A DNA stretch of 60,000 nucleotides from Strigamia acuminata (taxonomy: Eukaryota > Arthropoda > Chilopoda > Geophilomorpha > Linotaeniidae): contig OX442315.1 in assembly GCA_949358305.1 (NCBI GenBank), positions 5,669,875 through 5,729,874 on the forward strand, read 5' to 3'. Shown here in pieces: positions 37,491 through 48,254 of the stretch. The translations under genes and the position numbers were made by a program. The notes beneath the pieces are model-generated. The model searched no databases, was not told where the DNA came from, and saw nothing but the letters and a program-made list of their open reading frames with translations. Numbering within the stretch: position 1 is the first letter of the stretch; each line of letters begins with the position of its first letter.

Positions 37491-37569
37491 TGAAATAAAA
37501 AAATTTCATTCTTAATTCAAATTGCACTGCAAGTCGAGTGGACTCACCGTGCGACGAATAAATTTGCCA

Positions 37570-37782
37570 TTACAAAAACAACCACTGATGGACCAACAGG
37601 GCAACATCTAAATCTAGCTTCAAAAACAATGTTTCATCTACTACATATCTTGCTTGAATTTCATATAAACGAATAAATTGTGAGTATCCACATGCACGGT
37701 TTTCCGAATTCGTTGGTCTGTCATAACAATCTCTAAATTTGATTACATGAGAATTTAGTGTTGCGCCATTATTGTGTTTCAC
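37570..37782 (-). pseudogene. Displaced C-terminal fragment of a MATH exon
   Basis: Encodes VIKFRDCYDRPTNSENRAC, then FIRLYEIQARYVVDETLF and LKLDLDV, which match the end of the MATH exons of genes A and C (closest by eye to C). The N-terminal half of the domain is absent. The fragment is fused on its 3' side to sequence like the zinc-finger exon of this family (the TTTTTGTAATGGCAA region, also present near 57935). It is likely a recombination scar between tandem paralogues. Confidence 0.65.
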
Positions 37783-38059
37783 TTAACATATGTAGTGGTT
37801 GCTCCATTGCGGGCGACCATAATGAAACACACGCGGGAGAGTTTCACAATTTCAAACCGAATTTTTCTCATTTAGTTGCTGCTCGGAACAGAAGAGACAA
37901 TCACGTTACGTTTATTGTTGCTTACAATGTCATAACAAGCCGCGCCTGCTGCAAGAACACAACAGCATCCACAAAGCCCATTGCTGCATCATATGTCAAT
38001 GAAACACAACAAACAAATAAAAAAAGACGTCTACAACATCGAAACTTTGCAAGGTTGAG
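37783..38059. other. Intergenic, no feature recognised
   Basis: A 101-codon open frame on the plus strand covers this stretch and continues to 38063, but it shows no domain, signal peptide or coding-like composition. I regard it as chance. Confidence 0.4.
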
Positions 38060-38063
38060 TTAA

Positions 38064-38671
38064 CCCTCAGATGGACAAACTCCAAAGACGACACTTTGGT
38101 GCCCATAATGTACCAAATTTGGTACAAAATAATTAAATCCGGAAGGCCGTTAGCTTAAGCGCTGTTAGGGTAGTGCGAAAAATTGTCGCACTTGGCGCTA
38201 CTGTTGTTGAGCCAAGAAAATTAATTTTTAGTCAAGAAAATTAATTTTAAGTGAAAAAGTTTAATTTATCCTAAAAAATTTAATTTTAATTGAAAAACTT
38301 TAATTTATCCCAAAAAATTTAATTTTAAATGTATATTTTAGCCAGAAATGGAACCGTGTAATCACTTGTGTTGGACTACTAGCGCCACATGGTGTCTGGT
38401 GATAAAAATTGGAAGCACTAAGTAGAAGCGCTTTTAAAAGATTGGGAGAAGCCAACTTAAATTTAAGCTGGAATTTCTAAGGGGCTGAATTTTCAAAGGT
38501 GAATAAATAAATAAATAATGTTCAGAACACTCCAATTTTTATTTTAAACAAACATTATTGTTGTGTGAACAAAGTCAGAAATTTTCAGAAAATTAAATTA
38601 AACCAAAAAAAAGTTTTCCTATTCAAGAATAGTGTTGTCCCAAAATTGGTATAGGGTTGCCCATCTGAGGG
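38064..38671. mobile_element. piggyBac-type MITE (TTAA target site)
   Basis: TTAA at 38060-38063 and 38672-38675 brackets a 608-bp element. Its ends are CCCTCAGATGG and its inverse CCATCTGAGGG. TTAA duplication plus CCC termini is the signature of piggyBac elements. There is no transposase ORF, so it is non-autonomous. The interior has near-tandem AAAAATTTAATTTTAA units (38215-38335). It also has a segment (38575-38640) similar to 47388-47465. Confidence 0.85.
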
Positions 38672-38675
38672 TTAA

Positions 38676-39095
38676 GGGTCACCCTCGAAAAGCAAATGCT
38701 CCGCTCTTAAAACTGCAGTGCGTAGCACCTCGCCGAAGAAGCGACCCCTTGACACATAAATGTAGCACAGGCCGTACAGACGATACCAAATTATACACCG
38801 GTTTTTATTTCCAATGTTAAATGTTTTACATCGACATTAAACTGACAAAAAGCTAAGTGTCACTATTAAACTACCAGTAGAGAATTAAATTGATATATAT
38901 AAAATGTGCTTTTAAAATAATAACTCCAGTAACCCAACTACAACCGACAAAAGCATTCCACAGGCAAACAGGACAACTGGACCACGTATCTGACCAAACG
39001 AAATTGGATAGAATAAATTTTCCTCGCCGCAGTCTTGCCACGTATTTAAGTAATGATTAGACAACATGTGTAATAATCCACATTCCTTCAACTCT
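38676..39095. other. Intergenic, no gene recognised
   Basis: AT-rich single-copy-looking sequence without motifs. From 39096 a 42-bp stretch (TATGATTCTGTCATGTCC...) repeats the left flank of MITE family 1 at 34376. Confidence 0.4.
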
Positions 39096-39136
39096 ATGAT
39101 TCTGTCATGTCCATTGAAAAACTTAATTAATAACTA

Positions 39137-39542
39137 TACTCTGGCTCATCATAAGAGTGTAACTTTTTCCTATTGGCCGAGCCATTTCACTGGTGTAGTT
39201 ATGTTTAAAAGTAAGCCAAAATACCAGAAATATAATAAATGTACAGACATTGCAATCGATTGCCTAAGGAACTAGTAAAATTCAAAATTGTGCTTTCCAG
39301 GCAAGGTAATCAATAAACTAAACAGACATGTGTTTTCAACGAAAAACAGCATAAAACTGTATTTTATAAATTGGAAAAACATTTTATTATAAAATATAAT
39401 TAAAATGATATTATTTTAATCATTATAATAATCACAAAATTGAAAAAAAATTACTTTTCTTGGTGGTAGTACAAAGGCAACAGTTAGGAGTAAACAGGCT
39501 TGGCCAATATGAAAAAGTTACACTCTTATGATGAGCAAGAGT
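39137..39542. mobile_element. MITE family 2, copy B, complete
   Basis: Near-perfect TIRs of about 45 bp: the left starts ACTCTGGCTCATCATAAGAG, and the right ends in its inverse, with TA at each end. There is no ORF. It is inserted 35 bp beyond the stop codon of the IR gene on the minus strand. Confidence 0.88.
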
Positions 39543-39576
39543 ATAAAAGTTTGGTTTCTAGAAATACGGAATATAG

Positions 39577-42500
39577 TTACTTTTGATTGAAAAACTCCTT
39601 GTAAGCAAAATGTTTTGAAAAAGCCAGTGGCATAAATATACTGAACATGGGCTTATCGGCAAATGTTAAACTACAGTTTGCCACTAAATGTTCGGATACA
39701 ACAAATCCTGCTTTTTGCTCGAATACTGCGTCGATTCCTTCCTTCACATTTTTCACTTTCAGATATGATGTATTGGGAAATAACCTCTGTTAGAATTAAA
39801 TAAAGCATTTGTTTACTGTTATTATGATTTAATAGAGAGTTTGCGGGATGCATTTTCCCTTATTTTGCTCCACGATACACTATTTTAGTGCCATATCGTA
39901 AAAGAAAATTCTTTAGTGTATCGTTTTCAACACTAAATTAAAATACAGCGCAGCCAATCAGAATTGAGAACACTATATTGTTAGCTCCGCCCATTGCAAA
40001 TGGCGATTATTTTGTTGTCCCGATCAAACACATCACAGTCATAGATAGGTACGTAGATTGAATGATAAGTGAGGCCCAAAATTACTAACTGTCAGTAGTT
40101 GGCTGAAATAGTGTAGTGATAAGGAAAAAGTGCAGCGCGCAAGAACTTAATTTATCATTTTTTCCTTACACTATTTTTATACCGTATAATCTTTAACTGT
40201 AAGGGAAAAATGCATCCCACAAACTCTCTATTGTGTTCACTTAAACAAAAACCTTAAAGATTAGTTCAGGGCTACTACTCTCTAAAATGACGAGTAAATA
40301 ATCTGTATCGTGAACCATTTCCTCAAGTGAGTGGAATGGAGTTTTAATATTAGTCGTTGCAAACATAGCTGTCAACAGTGAAGAGTAAACAGATAAAAGC
40401 ACTGTTGACGATGTCAGAAAAAGAACGAGACAAAATTTCAAAGAATGCAATGATGGAAATGATAAACTGCCTGAAACAAACATCAATAATGCATTCAATT
40501 ACTTGCCTTCTAAAAAATGTCAATTGTACGTACCTACTACGACAATTGGCCACCAGAGGAGAATCTCATTTATAAAACTTATTACACATACTGAAAATGA
40601 TTTGTTCCACTTGTCAAATACTCAGGCATTTCAGATCAGAGCCAAACTCATGGCTGTACACATTTATTCATCTCTATTTGCACACTAAATTCCAGAACTC
40701 CGTTGTCTGGGTTACACACATTATTTAGCCAGAAGGTAATCAATTGTTACAATCAACAGTAAATCATCACAATACATTGTCATCAATTTAAGGTTTAACT
40801 CTGCAAAACACTGCATTCCTCCCCAATTATCAAGAAACCCTCTTTGTAATTCTAATACATCTCCATTTCCAATAAAGCAAGTAAACATCTCAAAAATTAA
40901 CAACTTTAAAACAACTCTGTGTGTCAACCCCAACACTTGCAACTATTGCTTGTTTTTGTCCGCCATCCTCTTCAACAGCAGTCGGGTACGCTCGGCGTCT
41001 TCTTTGCTGTACAACTGTGTCGGTTCAGCACTCTCCTTGCTAGTCTTCCTTGCAGGCGCTCTCGGGTGCTGTGCATCTCTCGCTGGGGGAACCGACGAGG
41101 TGCTCGGGCCGAATTGCACAGGATCCTCCCGGGGTTCCAGGCGGACCATATCGGCCACCATTAACCCACGCTTGGGTGGCCTTGCTGGAGGCAAATTATG
41201 GTAATTCGCCATGATCGCCTCATCCTCGTCGCCTTCCTCCCCCGACGATAGCTCCTTGTAATTGACGTCGACGTTCCTTGTTGCCCTCGTTCTTGTCCTC
41301 TGAACTGCACCTGGAGCGACTTGGGGTAATTCAGCTGGGCGCTGCTCGTCAATTACTGGTTCAGCCATCGCCGGAATTGGTGGTGTCACCGCGACGAGAG
41401 CTGGCAACTGCCCTTGCACTGGTGTAGCTGGGGGTACTGGCGTCGCTGTCGCCATCACTTGTGGACTCCCCGGCGGCGGCGTCAACACGGCTTGAGGGGG
41501 GGTCCCGTGAGGCACCACCAGCCGGGAAAACGCCGCTTGCCCTGCCGGTTGTATCACCCCCGGCTGCTGAACTCGTCGACTTCGGTTCATATACTGTACA
41601 GGCGGCTGGGTTTCTGGATTCGCCTCAACTTGTGGTACGACTTGTGGCTCCAACTGTGCATCTGTCTCCGGAGGGTCGGCTGCACCCTCCTTCCTTGTGA
41701 TTAGATGGTTCAGGTGGCGAACCACCACTCGCCCCGACTCGCCATCCTTCGCCGCATAGACGCACTCTCCGCGTCGCTCCGTGATCGTCCCCGCTCTCCA
41801 CGGTGGCTTGGTCGCTGGGAATGAACGGAACCACACTTGATCGCCAACGATAAATGACCTGTAACGAGAGTCGCATGCGCCACGTGCCGTGGTCAATCTG
41901 GGGCGCACTAAGTCGATATGAGTAAATAATTGCCTCCCCAAAAAGTTCATGGCTGGGGAGTTGTTGTCTCTGCCTTTAAAATTCGCGTGTTGGAATAAAA
42001 TTAAGCGCAAGAGTCTCAGCTCCAAATCGCCCTGCGTGAATTTGGCCAATTTGCCCTTAACCCAGCGGACCGCCTGTTCCGCTGTGCCGTTAGATTGTGG
42101 ATGGTATGGCGGTGAGAAGATATGGTCAACGCCATTTTTGGCCAAAAATTGCGCAAACTCCCTGGAGCTGAACTGGGGGCCATTATCGCTCACTAAAAGA
42201 TGTGGCAACCCGAACGAGCTGAAAATGCGGCGCAGAACCAAGATAGTGGAGGCAGATGTGGCCACAGTCACGACGCGCGCCTCCACCCAACCAGAGAAGG
42301 CATCGACGACCACTAACACCATCTTGTTCTGGATGGGTCCCGCGTAATCAATGTGAATCCTGGCCCACGGCTCCTCCGCACGGGGCCAAGAAATGGGGGT
42401 CGCCCTGGGTGGTAAGGACCTATTCTGGGCGCAGACTGCACAGGATTGCACAAAGAGAACGATCTGCGCCGTCATGGCGGGCCACCAAACCACACTTCGG

Positions 42501-45500
42501 GCCCGCTTCTTCATCGTCACGATGCCCGGATGGCCCTCGTGGAGCAACCGCAACATTTTCTGGCGTAACATCAATGGCACCACTACCCGATCGCCCCACA
42601 TTAGGACTCCGGCCACTAAGCTAAATTCCTCAAATTTCACAAAAAAGTCTCTAAGTTCGCCAATTTCTTGAGCTTTGCCCGACCGCACCGCCGCCACTAC
42701 TCTCACTAACACTGGATCCTCCTTTGTTGCCGCCGCCACATCCGCTGCTAACAGCAACTCCTCTCTCTCGAGCTCGACTAGGAAGAGCGGCCACTCCTCG
42801 ACCTCCTCGCGCGGTTCCTCCACAGGAAAACGGCTAAGGGTGTCCGCATTTTGGTTCTGCTCCCCTTTTCTGTACAACAAACGATAATCGTAGGCGGCTA
42901 ACATTAACGCCCAACGCAGCATCCGAGGGCTTATTACTAGTGGGATTGGTCGATCGGGGCCCAAGATGCCCAACAGTGGTTTGTGATCCGTAAAAATGGT
43001 AAAATGGCGGCCCATCAAATACACGTGAAACTTTTTCACCGCGAACACCACCGCCAACGCCTCCTTGTCAATTTGGGCGTAATTGACTTCAGCTTTCGTC
43101 AGTGATCGGGAAGCGTAGGCAACTGGCAATTCGCGCTCCTGTTGACCAACATGGGCCAAAACTGCCCCCACGCCGTAAGGCGAGGCGTCAGTCGCAATCG
43201 TTAATGGGCGTTCTAAATCATAGAAGGTTAGAATTGGGGCCTTCGTTAATGCGCGCTTGATCTGGTCAAAGGCCTCTTGCCTGCGTTGGTTCCAGCTCCA
43301 CACGGCGTCCGCGCACAACAGTTCGTACAGTGGCGCCGCGTGGTCCGCCAGTTTCGCCACAAACACGGCATAAAATGCCACCATGCCCAGGAATGTGCGT
43401 AATTGCTTAACGTCCACTGGCGGGGGGATCGCCACCACCGCCTCAATTTTTGACATTATCGGTTCAACCCCCTTCTCACTCACAGTAAACCCCAAAAAGT
43501 CTACTCTCGACTTGCAAAATACACACTTCTCGGCGGCAAGTCGCAGCCCCTTGCTCGCCAATCGCTTGAACACTTCCTCCAATACTTCGAAATGTTCCTC
43601 AAGCGTCCACGTGGCCACGAGTATATCGTCCAAATAAATGAAAATGTGAACTATCCCGTCCAACACCATCACAATTATGCGTTGAAAACGTCCTGCGGAC
43701 GGCATAGTCCCGAAAGGCAAGCGGGTCACCGCCATCACCCCCTTTTCGGTGCTGACCGCCGCTATTTCCGCCGACTGGGGTGACAGAGGTATTTGCTGGT
43801 ACGCGTGTCTCATGTCTAAAAGACTAAACACCCTTGCCTTGCCAATCGAGGCCAATAAATCCGATATTTTGGGTAAGGGGTACGGGTCAGGCTGGAGACT
43901 CGAGTTGACCGTCGAGCGGTAGTCACCGCAGAGTCGCACACTCCCGTCCTTTTTTACAACTGTCACCAACGGGGTAGCCCACTCTGTAAATGGTACAGGC
44001 AGGAACACTCCTTCTGCCACTAAGCGGTCAATCTCCTTCGCGACCGCTGGCCTCAAAGGCAATGGAACAGGCCTGGGTCTGAAAAATTTTGGGATGGCGT
44101 CAGGTCGCAACACCAGCTCCACCGGCTTGCCCGTGTAGGTGCCCAAACCCTTACGGAACACTCCCTGATAACGACCCAACAGCGCCTTCAAATTGGACTC
44201 CGCCGACCCCAAAACTTGCCCCGTGGTTAACTGGCCAACAAAGTCTCGCTCAATTCCACTACCATCGTCGCGTGAATCCACCCGCGTCGTGCCGTAGTCA
44301 TTGGGGGTAAGTGCACTCGAAATTGTTTGCCAACCAAACAATGATACCAAATCCCTTCCAATCAAACTGGGGCCCAACTTGCCAACAATTATAAATTTCA
44401 CAAACTTGAGCTTTCCCGCAATACTCAAGTGCACATGCACTACACCCAATACCTCCACAGGCTGTTGCTGGTAGGCATAAAGCCTGACTGTCGTCACTTT
44501 GATATCGCGCATGTCGATCAGGCCCCTGGTCAGTAAATTGTTACAGTCATTCACGTTCAATATCGACAGCTCGCTCCCTGTGTCAAGTAAAAAATTGAAA
44601 TGAAAAGTGTTTAAAAGTACATGCACCATCAACGGGGGCGGTCGTGCTCGAGAGCTGGCCAACTGGAACAGCGCGTAGTCCTCCTCTTCCTGCTCCTGTA
44701 TGGCGTTGACAGGAACTCGCCGTTGCCGCCAGTTCTCCTCGGGCACTCCTCCTCCACTCGCTCCATCGGTGTCCACCGGGAACGACGCCACGGGACAGCC
44801 CTGGTCAACCTCTCCTCCGGTCTTAACCCAATTACCACTCAGCTTGCCGGTCGTTTTCGGGAAAGGCGCGCCGGATGGTCCAAAAAGCGGGTCGTAAGGG
44901 CAATCTCTCACGAAGTGGGGGCCACCGCAGCGGAAACATTGAACAGGTGTACCGTCACGCTTAAACGGTCGCCCTGTTTGTGCTCTCGACGACTCTTGAC
45001 GCCCGCGCCAAGGTCGCTGAAAACCACCACCTCGTCCGCCTCGTCCTGCTGATGTATTCGCGGACGTTGGCGGGCCAAATGCTTGACCCCGTCCTCTCTG
45101 GCCATTCCGTCGAAAATTTGCCGTAGTCTGCAGTACCACAGCAGAAGTCGACGGGGCGCTGTCCGACTCGACCACCGGTAGCGCTTCATCTTTACCCTCG
45201 GCTGCCATGTGGGCCATCTCGTGGGCCACTGCTCGTTTTGTTACCTCCAAAACCGTCAATGGCATGTTGAGCAGAATCTCACGTACCAAGACTGGATTCT
45301 TAATTCCACGTACCACCTGCTCGACTATTGCGTTGTCGGTTTCCTCCCTCGTCAAGAAATTACATCGCTGCGCCATTACGCGCAAGTCAGCGATGTAACT
45401 GTCTACCGATTCTCCTGTCTTACGCCTTTTGGCGCCAAAACGCTGGCGCGCCATATACGGCGTATCAACCGTTTTGAAGTGCAAGTCCACTGCCTCGATT

Positions 45501-48075
45501 ATTGTCACCAATTCGAGCGTTGCCAACTCCTTCGGGTGTAAAAGTCGCTTAATTTTGTCATACATGGCTGTCCCGACGGTCGTCAAGAGCAGCGCCGCTT
45601 GTTTGTCCTTCTCGACGTCATTTAGCTTCACATACTGGACCAACATCTCCTTCCAGGTGAGCCATTCCTGCCACGTCGCTCCTTTGAACGGCGGGAGGAT
45701 CCCCAACATGGGTTGTGCCATCTGGCCGCTTCAAACAAAATCGACTCGAGACTTGACTTGCCTTTAAAACTCGTGTTCGAACCTCGACTTCGAAATCACG
45801 TTCGAAATCTCACTTTTTCCAAATCGTGCCGCGATTCGTCCTCGAGAATCGTCTTCAAAAATCCCTTTTCCGCTTCGTCCCACTGGCGTGCGGCTGCACT
45901 GCGCTGCTACGCACGTTGTCACGACGATCGTCGCTCGTCAGCCGACCTCAAGGGGATTGTCGGGCCAAAAAATCGACCCAAAACACGGCCAAAAACACGC
46001 AAAATCACAATTAATGTCCACCGACTACTCACTGTCTCAAATATTGCGGCGCTCGTCCGCAAATCGTGGATACCATTGATTTGTTCCACTTGTCAAATAC
46101 TCAGGCATTTCAGATCAGAGCCAAACTCATGGCTGTACACATTTATTCATCTCTATTTGCACACTAAATTCCAGAACTCCGTTGTCTGGGTTACACACAT
46201 TATTTAGCCAGAAGGTAATCAATTGTTACAATCAACAGTAAATCATCACAATACATTGTCATCAATTTAAGGTTTAACTCTGCAAAACACTGCACTTGTC
46301 GACTTTTCCATTAAAATAAGGAAAGTGGTTATCAAATTGACAGCAAATATGCTTAGCCACACATTCGTGCTGAATGCTTTCAAGAAGTTAGTCAGAGACC
46401 ATTCACGGTAATCCAATTTTCGATACGCAATTTTTAAGTCCAATTCGAACAATGAAAGCGAGAAGTCAACATAATCTCTCGTCTTTTGACTAATACCTAT
46501 ACAAGTGGCAATATCCGCAGTCTAAAAGAGATTATTTGATTTATAGCTCCTCAGCAAATATTATTTTTCTAGAATCATTGGCTAATAAACAATACTTACT
46601 CCATGTACAATTTCACCCATCAATCCATTCCATTTTCCATGTCGAATTTCACCAAAAACCATCCCCTTCATTGCAGTCAACTTAAAGCTAATTTTGAAAA
46701 TTAAAAACCAACAAAATTCCATCACAATGTAATCATTACCTAATATTATAATTTGTATGAAAGATGGACAACAGTTGTCCAAAATAACCATCCATTATTA
46801 CTGAATTGTTTTCCTCTCTGAAGATAACATACGGCGGAAACTGCAAATTATACGTTGAAAAAAATAAAAGAAAAATGCAAAGAAGAAATAAATATACAGT
46901 GGTGAAAAAAAGTTTGCGACCACTACAGGTTTGTTAGTTGCAAGTTAAATTTTGACTTGAAAATTTATTTACAGGTTTATACTATGACAATAAAGCATTG
47001 TTTAAAATTATAAGATATGATAACTCAAATCAAATTTAAAAAATAAAAAAACTTGTTCACAAAATGTCATTTATGCTGGAAAAAAATTTGAGACCATATG
47101 TGCTCTAAATAATCAAAAATATAATCAATTTTCATTTATAATGTTTGGTATGCTTCCTATTCGTTTTAATAACTACAGTATAATGAACCTAATGAACCAA
47201 ATAGTGGTTGTTTTAAACACTACTGGTGAATGCAAAAAGCTGTTGACTGAAGCTCTCTTTCTTAGGCAGCAAAGCCAGCATAATAGTTTTGCTGGAGTTT
47301 TAAGGGGCAGAAAATATTGCATTTAGCATAATTAATTAAATAAATGACCAAAGACTTAAAATTTCACTGAGTTAAAGTTCAGTATGATATAAACAAAATC
47401 AGAAATTTTCAGAAAAAAAAACTGAATAGAAAAATATTTTTTTTATTCAAGAAAGAAGTTGTCCCTAAATGCATATAAAAAACTCAATGACATATCAAAA
47501 TGAAACATGACGAATTGGTTCAATTTAAAGTTATAAATTCTACAAAATCAATGTTAGCATAGGAAGTGCTTACCGTAAATCCTGCTACTTCAATTGATGT
47601 ATTACTCGTGTCGGATATATTCCTTGACGTAATCTTTAATTTCATAAAATGTAAAACTCGTTAGAATGGAAATATTGTTTTTGAAAACTCGTCCAATTGT
47701 GACAATTTTGTTTTCAATTAAAAAGAACATTAAAAACCTTGTTTTGGGCTAGTGGAAATAATAACAAGCAAATAAAATATGAATATAAAGGGGTATACTA
47801 GTATTGTGTATTATCTTTTATAGAGTTTAAAAGAAGACCAAATTAGCACTCAATGCGCATCTTTAAGGCATACATACTCACTTTAAAAATATTTTTTGAA
47901 AAGATTGCTGAAAGAAAATTAAAATAATTTTAGAATTTAAGCATTTAAGCATTGTACAAAAAACATCACCAGTTTGCAGCGGAGAAATACCAATGGTAAT
48001 TTTCGTACTGATCCGAGTCAAATTTGCTGCGGCTGAAAAGCTTACACAGCTTACTAGGAAGAATAAATAACTCAT
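39577..48075 (-). CDS. Ionotropic receptor (IR/iGluR-like), interrupted by gypsy C
   Basis: A chemosensory ligand-gated channel of the plasma membrane. Exon 1 (48075 to about 47977) starts with signal peptide MSYLFFLVSCVSFSAAANL. An exon near 47650-47574 encodes RNISDTSNTSIEVAGFT. Ligand-binding lobe S1 follows at about 46840-46741 (PPYVIFREENN, DGYFGQLL), 46687-46600 (GMVFGEIRHGKWNGLMGEI) and about 46523-46295 (ADIATCIGISQKTRDYVDFS, then M1 WLSIFAVNLITTFLILM). Gypsy C then cuts the gene. On the far side are 40470-40253 (M3 SSTVLLSVYSSLLTAMF, TPFHSLEEMV) and 39786-39577 (S2: FEQKAGFVVSEHL, stop at 39577). No long amino-terminal domain is present, as is usual in divergent IRs. The interruption falls at or near the end of the M1 exon, so this copy is probably broken unless the insert is spliced out. 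Confidence 0.75.
39834..40230. mobile_element. TA-type MITE in an IR-gene intron
   Basis: Terminal inverted repeats: the left reads GAGAGTTTGCGGGATGCATT from 39834, and the right is its inverse ending near 40230, with one or two mismatches over 28 bp. TA flanks both sides. There is no ORF. It lies between the M3 exon and the last exon of the IR gene. Confidence 0.82.
40598..40815 (-). repeat. 3' LTR of gypsy C
   Basis: A 218-bp LTR identical by eye to 46077-46294. It abuts the splice acceptor-like TTTTCAG on the downstream side of the IR gene. Confidence 0.92.
40943..45721 (-). CDS. Gag-Pol single ORF of gypsy C
   Basis: 1592 aa with ATG at 45721, open throughout. Gag region: capsid-like WQEWLTWKEMLVQYVKLN and RRKTGESVDSYIADLR, then a knuckle CFRCGGPHFVRDC (about 262-274). 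Protease FLLDTGSELSIL (about 380). Reverse transcriptase LCGDYRSTVN (about 600) and IYLDDILVAT (about 697). RNase H IATDASPYGVG (about 843). Integrase zinc finger HEGHPG...CAVCAQN (about 1063-1097), then a core with DYAG, SDNGPQFSS (about 1180) and a Glu in GTAEQAV. The proline-rich tail after about 1350 is long and disordered. Gag and Pol being fused without a frameshift distinguishes it from elements A and B. Confidence 0.95.
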   Translation of the reverse strand: MAQPMLGILPPFKGATWQEWLTWKEMLVQYVKLNDVEKDKQAALLLTTVGTAMYDKIKRLLHPKELATLELVTIIEAVDLHFKTVDTPYMARQRFGAKRRKTGESVDSYIADLRVMAQRCNFLTREETDNAIVEQVVRGIKNPVLVREILLNMPLTVLEVTKRAVAHEMAHMAAEGKDEALPVVESDSAPSTSAVVLQTTANFRRNGQRGRGQAFGPPTSANTSAGRGGRGGGFQRPWRGRQESSRAQTGRPFKRDGTPVQCFRCGGPHFVRDCPYDPLFGPSGAPFPKTTGKLSGNWVKTGGEVDQGCPVASFPVDTDGASGGGVPEENWRQRRVPVNAIQEQEEEDYALFQLASSRARPPPLMVHVLLNTFHFNFLLDTGSELSILNVNDCNNLLTRGLIDMRDIKVTTVRLYAYQQQPVEVLGVVHVHLSIAGKLKFVKFIIVGKLGPSLIGRDLVSLFGWQTISSALTPNDYGTTRVDSRDDGSGIERDFVGQLTTGQVLGSAESNLKALLGRYQGVFRKGLGTYTGKPVELVLRPDAIPKFFRPRPVPLPLRPAVAKEIDRLVAEGVFLPVPFTEWATPLVTVVKKDGSVRLCGDYRSTVNSSLQPDPYPLPKISDLLASIGKARVFSLLDMRHAYQQIPLSPQSAEIAAVSTEKGVMAVTRLPFGTMPSAGRFQRIIVMVLDGIVHIFIYLDDILVATWTLEEHFEVLEEVFKRLASKGLRLAAEKCVFCKSRVDFLGFTVSEKGVEPIMSKIEAVVAIPPPVDVKQLRTFLGMVAFYAVFVAKLADHAAPLYELLCADAVWSWNQRRQEAFDQIKRALTKAPILTFYDLERPLTIATDASPYGVGAVLAHVGQQERELPVAYASRSLTKAEVNYAQIDKEALAVVFAVKKFHVYLMGRHFTIFTDHKPLLGILGPDRPIPLVISPRMLRWALMLAAYDYRLLYRKGEQNQNADTLSRFPVEEPREEVEEWPLFLVELEREELLLAADVAAATKEDPVLVRVVAAVRSGKAQEIGELRDFFVKFEEFSLVAGVLMWGDRVVVPLMLRQKMLRLLHEGHPGIVTMKKRARSVVWWPAMTAQIVLFVQSCAVCAQNRSLPPRATPISWPRAEEPWARIHIDYAGPIQNKMVLVVVDAFSGWVEARVVTVATSASTILVLRRIFSSFGLPHLLVSDNGPQFSSREFAQFLAKNGVDHIFSPPYHPQSNGTAEQAVRWVKGKLAKFTQGDLELRLLRLILFQHANFKGRDNNSPAMNFLGRQLFTHIDLVRPRLTTARGACDSRYRSFIVGDQVWFRSFPATKPPWRAGTITERRGECVYAAKDGESGRVVVRHLNHLITRKEGAADPPETDAQLEPQVVPQVEANPETQPPVQYMNRSRRVQQPGVIQPAGQAAFSRLVVPHGTPPQAVLTPPPGSPQVMATATPVPPATPVQGQLPALVAVTPPIPAMAEPVIDEQRPAELPQVAPGAVQRTRTRATRNVDVNYKELSSGEEGDEDEAIMANYHNLPPARPPKRGLMVADMVRLEPREDPVQFGPSTSSVPPARDAQHPRAPARKTSKESAEPTQLYSKEDAERTRLLLKRMADKNKQ
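46077..46294 (-). repeat. 5' LTR of gypsy C
   Basis: A 218-bp LTR; its outer edge cuts the IR coding sequence just after the M1 segment (...LILMEKST). Confidence 0.92.
46895..47480. mobile_element. Degenerate transposon remnant in an IR intron
   Basis: Starts with CAGTGGTGAAAAAAAGTTTG, typical of Tc1/mariner ends, followed by AT-rich sequence with GGAAAAAAATTTGAGACC. A 61-codon frame at 47141 has no recognisable transposase motif. The part at 47388-47465 matches 38575-38640 inside the piggyBac MITE. Probably two old elements stacked. Confidence 0.45.
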
Positions 48076-48254
48076 AAAAATGGCTCTTTAACCACTTACT
48101 CAATTCACTTACATAGAACTGCACACAAATGCAACATTGTCGAAATCAAATAGGAGAGTTAAACTACAATTAGGAAACAAGCATTTTTTTAAATGGTAAT
48201 ATGCCGAACGGCCGAATGACTTATGATAACTATGAAGGAGATTTACAGGCGCCA

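Larger units (their letters stand above)
40598..46294 (-). mobile_element. Ty3/gypsy element C (compact, single ORF)
   Basis: A 5.7-kb element with two 218-bp LTRs (40598-40815 and 46077-46294) that read identically. On the minus strand the LTR starts TGCAGTG and ends AACAAATCA. The primer site TGGTATCCACGATTTGCG (46058-46075) follows the 5' LTR by one base, and the polypurine tract TTGGGGAGGAA precedes the 3' LTR. Flanks do not match (CTGAAAA on one side, CTTGTCG on the other), so no target duplication is visible. It interrupts the IR gene in the same orientation. Confidence 0.92.

Noticed and set aside
37758-38063. 101-codon plus-strand frame
   Set aside because: No recognisable domain, signal peptide or splice context, and it overlaps the antisense MATH fragment.
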